Source: an uncultured Asticcacaulis sp.
Lineage (GTDB): Bacteria; Pseudomonadota; Alphaproteobacteria; Caulobacterales; Caulobacteraceae
Reading direction: 5' to 3'
Length of the DNA stretch: 14,374 nt
NCBI GenBank assembly: GCA_946482045.1
Contig: CAMLPZ010000086.1
Coordinates: 1-14,374, forward strand
Shown here: one piece after another, positions 13,612 to 14,374 of the stretch
Layout of the letters: each line of letters starts with the position of its first letter
How positions within the stretch are numbered: the stretch's first letter is position 1
Translations under genes and position numbers: made by a program
Notes under the pieces: model-generated
The model's input: the letters and a program-made list of their open reading frames with translations, nothing else
What the model was told of the DNA's origin: nothing
Databases searched by the model: none

Positions 13612-14076
13612 TTACCAGGTGCCGATATTCGGCAGGCTGACCCAGGGCTCGGCGGGAGGAAGCGCCGGGCCCTTTTGCAACAGTTCGATGCTAATGCCGT
13701 CGGGGGATCGCACAAAGGCCATGCTGCCGTCGCGCGGCGGGCGGTTGATGACCACGCCCATGTCGCTAAGGTGCTGGCAAATGGCGTATACGTCGTCGAA
13801 CTCATAGGCCAGGTGGCCGAAATTGCGGCCGCCGCCATAGTCTTCGACATTACCGTTTTCGTCGGGCCAGTTGTAGGTCAGCTCGACCTCGGCCTGGCCA
13901 CGCAGGCCGTCGTGCGCGCCCATGTGACCGTCTTCGTCGGCGGACAGGAAGATCAGGCTGAAGCGGCCTTTTTCATTGTCCATGCGGCGGACCTGCTTCA
14001 GGCCAAGGCCATCGCAGTAGAAGCGCAAAGACGCATCCAGGTCCTTCACACGGACCATGGTGTGTAGAAACCGCAA
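13612..14076 (-). CDS. gloA: Lactoylglutathione lyase (glyoxalase I)
   Basis: The 154-residue protein isomerises the hemithioacetal of methylglyoxal and glutathione to S-lactoylglutathione in the cytoplasm. The four metal ligands are visible: H5 (RFLHTMVRV), E65 (VELTYNW), H88 (NFGHLAYE) and E131 (ISIELLQ). The start is TTG at 14076-14074, supported by GGGGAG eight bases upstream (14090-14085). The next in-frame ATG (14058) would delete H5. The length is slightly above the E. coli enzyme's 135 because of a Pro-rich C-terminal tail. It is 57 bases downstream of the CHCC zinc-finger gene and probably cotranscribed with it. Confidence 0.95.
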   Translation of the reverse strand: MRFLHTMVRVKDLDASLRFYCDGLGLKQVRRMDNEKGRFSLIFLSADEDGHMGAHDGLRGQAEVELTYNWPDENGNVEDYGGGRNFGHLAYEFDDVYAICQHLSDMGVVINRPPRDGSMAFVRSPDGISIELLQKGPALPPAEPWVSLPNIGTW

Positions 14077-14084
14077 GGCTATAG

Positions 14085-14090
14085 CTCCCC
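14085..14090 (-). promoter_or_regulatory. Shine-Dalgarno that sets the TTG start of gloA
   Basis: GGGGAG on the minus strand is eight bases before TTG 14076 and 26 bases before the first in-frame ATG. It supports the non-ATG start that retains the metal-binding H5. Confidence 0.7.
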
Positions 14091-14101
14091 GCGCATGTTA
14101 T

Positions 14102-14126
14102 CTGAAAACCGCGAGGCACTTTTCAG
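14102..14126 (-). repeat. Inverted repeat between the CHCC protein gene and gloA
   Basis: CTGAAAA (14102-14108) and TTTTCAG (14120-14126) are perfect complements around an 11-base spacer, eight bases beyond the CHCC gene stop. With no T-tract it is unlikely to be a full terminator; it may tune readthrough into gloA. Confidence 0.35.
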
Positions 14127-14133
14127 CATGCGC

Positions 14134-14349
14134 TTAATGCTCCCCTTCGGGACGCGGCGCCGGATCGTGGTAGTCGTGGGCGTGGTCCTTATGGACGAAC
14201 TTGCGGTCGCAATAGCCGCATTCGACCTCGCCGTCTTCGCCCAGTTCCAGATAGACGAGCGGGTGGCCCAGTGGGCCGCCGCCGCCGTTGCACGCGACCT
14301 TGTGGCCGTCGACATAGATGACTTCGGGGGGCGGGATGATGGTGCTCAT
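14134..14349 (-). CDS. CHCC-type zinc-finger protein (NDUFS6-like)
   Basis: The 71-residue protein has the ligand set C20, H29, C44 and C47 (C-x8-H-x14-C-x2-C) in VACNGGGGPLGHP and VECGYCDRKF. This matches the zf-CHCC family common in alphaproteobacteria and related to the mitochondrial complex I accessory subunit NDUFS6. A His-rich tail (HKDHAHDYHD, 53-62) may add metal affinity. A role in complex I assembly or stability is inferred from the mitochondrial relative; no nuo genes are in the window. The start is ATG 14349, with only a weak, distant AGG upstream near the window edge. Confidence 0.9.
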   Translation of the reverse strand: MSTIIPPPEVIYVDGHKVACNGGGGPLGHPLVYLELGEDGEVECGYCDRKFVHKDHAHDYHDPAPRPEGEH

Positions 14350-14374
14350 GGGTGTCCGGACCTGCGGGTGAACT

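Overview
The window looks like chromosomal DNA of a Caulobacteraceae-type alphaproteobacterium, possibly Asticcacaulis or a relative. The basis is the order ChvI-ChvG-HprK-EIIA(Man type)-HPr, the short alphaproteobacterial HprK, the CHCC zinc-finger protein, and GC-rich DNA. The genus is an inference; no search was run.

Layout. Bases 1-1835 (minus) carry the first 611 codons of a glycine-rich autotransporter-type surface protein that runs off the left edge. A 348-base non-coding stretch follows, with a strong dyad, three hairpins and a plus-strand terminator. It ends at a minus-strand tRNA-Arg(CCG) that has its own terminator and a candidate promoter. A 573-residue protein of unknown function (2369-4090, minus) is divergent from the signalling locus.

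Bases 4298-8235 (plus) hold the response regulator ChvI, the sensor kinase ChvG, the HPr kinase/phosphorylase HprK, a mannose-type EIIA and HPr. This couples an envelope-stress two-component system to a regulatory (non-transporting) phosphotransferase branch. Perfect tandem hairpins and GC-rich palindromes lie between chvG and hprK, and a candidate promoter lies before the EIIA gene. A secreted proline-rich protein overlaps the end of the HPr gene, followed by a CsbD/YjbJ-family stress protein and a terminator.

Bases 9514-12802 (plus) are a two-gene light-sensing operon: a heme oxygenase that makes biliverdin, overlapping by 20 bases a bacteriophytochrome hybrid histidine kinase (PAS-GAF-PHY-HisKA-HATPase-REC) that uses it. 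Next comes an isochorismatase-fold hydrolase (plus), which converges on a minus-strand pair: glyoxalase I with a TTG start, and a CHCC zinc-finger protein related to a complex I accessory subunit.

The least expected observations are at RNA level. At four genes (HPr, CsbD, BphP, isochorismatase-like) the ribosome-binding site lies in one arm of a short perfect or near-perfect inverted repeat. The chvG-hprK leader can fold in two mutually exclusive ways. These are read from the sequence by eye; no folding energies were computed.
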